Of a stretch of DNA of 7,380 nucleotides, positions 4,939 to 7,380 are shown piece after piece; position 1 is the stretch's first letter, and each line of letters opens with the position of its first letter. The notes under the pieces are model-generated. The model had not been told where the DNA came from. It ran no database searches and saw only the letters and a program-made list of their open reading frames with translations. The translations under genes were made by a program, and so were the position numbers. Location: positions 1-7,380 of the forward strand of contig CATPAS010000202.1 in NCBI GenBank assembly GCA_955652075.1, in the 5' to 3' direction. This DNA comes from an uncultured Gaiellaceae bacterium. Lineage in GTDB: Bacteria; Actinomycetota; Thermoleophilia; Gaiellales; Gaiellaceae.

Positions 4939-5333
4939 ATCTCGATCTCGTTTACGAGGAGCTGCTGCCGCACACGGTCGACGCCGTGTGGGGCGTGCTG
5001 ACGGATGCGGCGTCGATCTCGGCGTGGCTGATGCGGACCCCTGACTTCCAGCCGGTTGTGGGCGCCCGTTTCAGGCTGAAAACGCAGCGGCTCTCGGAAA
5101 GCGGCTGGGTCGAAGCCGAGGTGACCGAACTCGACCCACCCAGGCGAATGGTCTGGGCCTGGTCGGTCGCCCACGATGCTCAACTCACGACGGTGACCTT
5201 CGAGCTGACGCCGGAAGACGAAGGGACCCGCTTGAAGCTCACACACGTCGGCGAGATCGATCCGTTTGTCGGCACCCTGCTCACGGAAGGCTGGCCGGGC
5301 AGGCTCGAATTGCTAAGGAGGTCTCTTGACTGA
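4935..5333 (+). CDS. SRPBCC / AHSA1-domain protein
   Basis: This 132-residue protein has a START-like (SRPBCC) fold of the AHSA1 group, cytosolic proteins with a deep hydrophobic cavity that bind small hydrophobic ligands or interact with other proteins. It shows the usual order: LPHTVDAVWGVLTD (11-24), ISAWLM (28-33), VGARFRL (42-48), a G-W-V-E-A-EV-ELDPPRRMVW strand pair (57-74), TTVTFELTPEDEGTRLKLTH (85-104) and a final amphipathic helix from about 112. The GTG start at 4935 overlaps the ArsR stop by 4 nt; a longer reading of the frame would only shadow the ArsR gene. Genes of this type frequently sit next to ArsR regulators without cysteines, and may act on or sense the same compound. The exact ligand cannot be read from the sequence. 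Confidence 0.85.
   Translation: MNLDLVYEELLPHTVDAVWGVLTDAASISAWLMRTPDFQPVVGARFRLKTQRLSESGWVEAEVTELDPPRRMVWAWSVAHDAQLTTVTFELTPEDEGTRLKLTHVGEIDPFVGTLLTEGWPGRLELLRRSLD
5315..5322 (+). promoter_or_regulatory. Perfect Shine-Dalgarno of the DUF899 gene
   Basis: AAGGAGGT matches the 16S rRNA 3' end completely and lies inside the last codons of the AHSA1 gene. TTG at 5326 is 3 nt and ATG at 5335 is 12 nt from its end; neither spacing is ideal, so the start of the DUF899 protein remains open between these two. Confidence 0.75.
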
Positions 5334-6021
5334 AATGCATCAGGTCGTCGCCCATGATGCGTGGATCAACGCGCGCACGGCGCTCTTGGCCAAAGAAAAG
5401 GAATTCACACGCCTGCGCGACGAGCTGAGCAGGCAGCGACGCGATCTGCCGTGGGAAGTCGTCGACAGGGAGTACATCTTCGACGGACCGACAGGCAAAC
5501 AGTCCCTATCCGACCTCTTCGACGGGCGGAGCCAGCTGGTCGTCTATCACTTCATGTTCGATCCGAGCTGGGAGGAAGGCTGCCCGCACTGCTCGTTCTG
5601 GGCCGACAGCTTCGACCCGAACGTCGTGCATCTCAAGGCGCGCGACGTGACGATGACCGCCGTCTCGAGAGCTCCAGCCGAGAAGCTCGCGCGCTACCAG
5701 AAACGAATGGGATGGACGTTTCACTGGGTCTCATCGTTCGACAACGACTTCAACTACGACTACGGGGCCTCGTTCAGGCCGGAGCAGGAGGCGTTCTACA
5801 ACTATGAGCTGAAAGGCGAGCTCTCTCCCGATCGGGAGGGGATGAGCGTGTTCTTCAAGGACAGCGAAGGGACGATCTTCCACACCTACTCGAGCTATGC
5901 GCGCGGGATCGACCTCCTGAATGCCGCCTACAACTACCTCGACCTCGTCCCGAAGGGACGAGACGAGGAAGGCCGCCCACCGCAGTTCTGGGTGCGTCGC
6001 CGTGACGAATACGACCGCTGA
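5326..6021 (+). CDS. DUF899 thioredoxin-like family protein
   Basis: The product is 231 residues (228 if the ATG at 5335 is used) and belongs to DUF899, a thioredoxin-fold family whose substrate is not known. A helical N-terminus (residues 10-40, rich in Glu/Arg/Lys) leads to LPWEVVDREYIFDGPTGK (41-58), SLSDLFDGRSQLVVYHFMF (60-78) and the signature EEGCPHCSFWAD (83-94). That signature holds a CxxC pair, C86 and C89, at the thioredoxin active-site position. VSSFDNDFNYDYG and the C-terminal YSSYARGIDLLNAAYNYLDLVPKGRDE are also classic for the family. It overlaps the AHSA1 stop by 8 nt and is the last gene of the operon. DUF899 genes are often seen beside ArsR-AHSA1 pairs, which suggests a shared stress or xenobiotic role; a thiol redox activity is inferred from CxxC only. 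Confidence 0.88.
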   Translation: MTEMHQVVAHDAWINARTALLAKEKEFTRLRDELSRQRRDLPWEVVDREYIFDGPTGKQSLSDLFDGRSQLVVYHFMFDPSWEEGCPHCSFWADSFDPNVVHLKARDVTMTAVSRAPAEKLARYQKRMGWTFHWVSSFDNDFNYDYGASFRPEQEAFYNYELKGELSPDREGMSVFFKDSEGTIFHTYSSYARGIDLLNAAYNYLDLVPKGRDEEGRPPQFWVRRRDEYDR

Positions 6022-6042
6022 GCCCAACCGCTTTGCCGGGCT
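6021..6042. terminator. Weak shared hairpin between convergent operons
   Basis: AGCCC (6021-6025) and GGGCT (6038-6042) form a 5-bp stem around a 12-nt loop in the 36-bp gap between the convergent DUF899 and ftsZ genes. No T-run follows on either strand. It is the only candidate for ending either transcript here and is weak. Confidence 0.25.
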
Positions 6043-6057
6043 TGTGCTTGTGACGCG

Positions 6058-7380
6058 TTAGTTCCGCAGGAACGACGGCGGCTCGAGCTCGTCGTCGCCT
6101 GCGGTGAGCGCACTGACGAGGCTCGGAGCTCGCGAACCGCTGCGGCCCGTGCCGCCCAGGCCGGTGGCGATCACCGTCACCCACACCTGGCCGGTGAGGC
6201 GGTCGTCGATCGTGGCGCCGAAGATGATCTGCGTGTCGTCGGTCGCGGTCTGCTTGATGACTTCGGCAGCCTCGTTCACCTCGAGCAGCGTCAGATCGTC
6301 GCCGCCGGCGATCGAGAGCAGGATGCCGCGCGCACCATGGAGCTCGGTATCGATCAGCGGCGAGCGCAGCGCACGCTCGGCCGCCTCACGCGCACGGTTT
6401 TCCGTGCCCGACGAGAACCCGATTCCCATCAGTGCGGTGCCGGAGCCTTCCATGACCGTGCGCACGTCCGCAAAGTCGAGATTGATCAGACCCGGCAGTG
6501 TGATCAGGTCGCAGATGCCCTGCACGCCCTGGCGCAGCACGTCGTCGGCGATCTTGAACGCGTCGAGCATCGAGGTCGAGCGGTCGAGCACCTCCAGCAG
6601 CCGGTCGTTCGGGATCACGATCGTCGTGTCGCACTCGCGCCGCAGCGCGTCGACGCCGGTTTCGGCCTGCCCGCGCCGCTTCGTGCCCTCGAACTTGAAC
6701 GGCGTCGTGACGATGCCGACCGTGAGGGCGCCGAGACTCTTCGCGATCTTCGCGACGATCGGCGCCGCGCCGGTCCCGGTGCCGCCACCCTCCCCAGCTG
6801 TGACGAACACCATGTCCGCGCCGCGAAGCGCGTGCTTGATCTGGTCGTAGCTCTCCTCCGCCGCGGCCTTCCCGACCGTCGCCTCGGAGCCGGAGCCGAG
6901 CCCCTGCGTCAACTCCCGGCCGATGTGGATCTTCGTCTCCGCGTCGGAGATCTGCAGCTGCTGCACGTCGGTGTTGACCGCGACGAATTCGACCTGGTTG
7001 ATGCCCGCGTCGATCATCCGGTTGACCGCGTTCAGCCCGGCGCCGCCGACGCCGACGACCTGAATCTTCGCGAGGTACGACCCCAGCTGTCCCGCGCGCG
7101 CGTGATGCAGACGCGGCGCCGGCTCCGGCATCGGCTCGATGTAGCGCGTGACCGGCGGCTCGGGAATGTACGCCGGCGGCGGAGTCGGTTCAGGTACCGG
7201 CTCGGGGAGCGACGCCTCAGGAACGGGATCGGGACGCGGCGGTGCCGGCGTCTCGACCTCGTCCTCCCACGTCGGAACATGCTCGACGGTCGACTCGTGC
7301 GGCTCTTCGGCAGGCGCGCTCGGCGCTCCCTGTTCCTGCTGGCGCTGTGCCGCCTCGGTTGCCTTGAAGAGCTCCGCGAG
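6058..7380 (-). CDS. ftsZ: Cell division GTPase FtsZ with N-terminal extension (5' end outside window)
   Basis: FtsZ is the tubulin homologue that polymerises into the Z-ring at mid-cell. The GTPase domain is complete. Counting from the ATG at 7131 it has [19 protein letters not shown] (22-40), the tubulin signature GGGTGTG (115-121), [10 protein letters not shown] (173-182), the T7 catalytic loop NLDFAD (217-222) and IIFGATIDD (302-310). The C-terminal peptide [12 protein letters not shown] (346-357), which binds FtsA/SepF-type partners, follows after only about 20 linker residues. Upstream of 7131 the frame stays open for 83 more codons to the window edge, with 21 Pro and 15 Glu and PEPVPEP-like repeats, ending in a helical, Gln/Glu-rich part. 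No ATG, GTG or TTG lies in that stretch, and 7131 has no Shine-Dalgarno, so the real start is probably beyond 7380. The gene converges on the DUF899 operon, 36 bp away. Identity is certain; the extended N-terminus is inferred from the open frame and its composition. Confidence 0.95.
   Translation of the reverse strand, partial: LAELFKATEAAQRQQEQGAPSAPAEEPHESTVEHVPTWEDEVETPAPPRPDPVPEASLPEPVPEPTPPPAYIPEPPVTRYIEPMPEPAPRLHHARAGQLGSYLAKIQVVGVGGAGLNAVNRMIDAGINQVEFVAVNTDVQQLQISDAETKIHIGRELTQGLGSGSEATVGKAAAEESYDQIKHALRGADMVFVTAGEGGGTGTGAAPIVAKIAKSLGALTVGIVTTPFKFEGTKRRGQAETGVDALRRECDTTIVIPNDRLLEVLDRSTSMLDAFKIADDVLRQGVQGICDLITLPGLINLDFADVRTVMEGSGTALMGIGFSSGTENRAREAAERALRSPLIDTELHGARGILLSIAGGDDLTLLEVNEAAEVIKQTATDDTQIIFGATIDDRLTGQVWVTVIATGLGGTGRSGSRAPSLVSALTAGDDELEPPSFLRN

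Noticed and set aside
6104..6850. A 248-codon plus-strand frame antisense to ftsZ
   Set aside because: Ser/Arg/Pro-rich mirror of a highly conserved gene; the GTPase motifs lie on the minus strand.
1..7380. CRISPR array, toxin-antitoxin pair, phage or defence genes
   Set aside because: No regularly spaced repeats were seen, and every gene matches a housekeeping, transport, regulatory or transposase family.

Overview
The window is GC-rich, densely packed bacterial chromosome. The protein sequences, above all an actinobacterial-looking FtsZ that ends in PPSFLRN, suggest a deep-branching actinobacterium of the Thermoleophilia/Gaiellales type. That placement is an inference from sequence style, not a phylogeny.

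Layout. (1) Bases 1-158 (minus strand, leaving the window at base 1) encode the N-terminus of a gamma-glutamyltransferase-like protein with an oddly altered stretch. (2) Bases about 311-1077 hold a small mobile cassette: a REP-associated tyrosine transposase (RAYT, minus strand) bracketed by two direct copies of an unusual palindrome centred on GGGTCAGACCC. (3) Bases 1100-4032 form a compact transcription unit with a good sigma70-type promoter, a periplasmic binding protein of the PotD type, two PotB/PotC-type permeases and a strong GC-rich hairpin just after the last stop. No ATPase gene is present. (4) Bases 4157-4579 encode a secreted or anchored DUF192 protein. (5) Bases 4581-6021 form a second operon: an ArsR-type repressor that is probably translated from a nearly leaderless mRNA, an AHSA1/SRPBCC protein and a DUF899 thioredoxin-like protein, overlapping by 4-8 nt. 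(6) On the minus strand, converging on that operon, is ftsZ (6058 to beyond 7380). It has a complete GTPase domain, a very short C-terminal linker and a long Pro/Glu-rich N-terminal extension that runs off the window.

How the genes work together. The binding protein and the two permeases should form the import side of one ABC transporter that borrows an ATPase encoded elsewhere. The binding protein has lost most of the acidic residues that hold polyamines in E. coli PotD, so its ligand may not be a polyamine. In the ArsR-AHSA1-DUF899 operon the repressor probably controls its own promoter, with an imperfect dyad lying between the -35 and -10 boxes. The points most worth a second look are the rearranged FtsZ architecture, the palindrome-flanked RAYT cassette and the altered ligand pocket of the binding protein. 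No wholly new system is evident.
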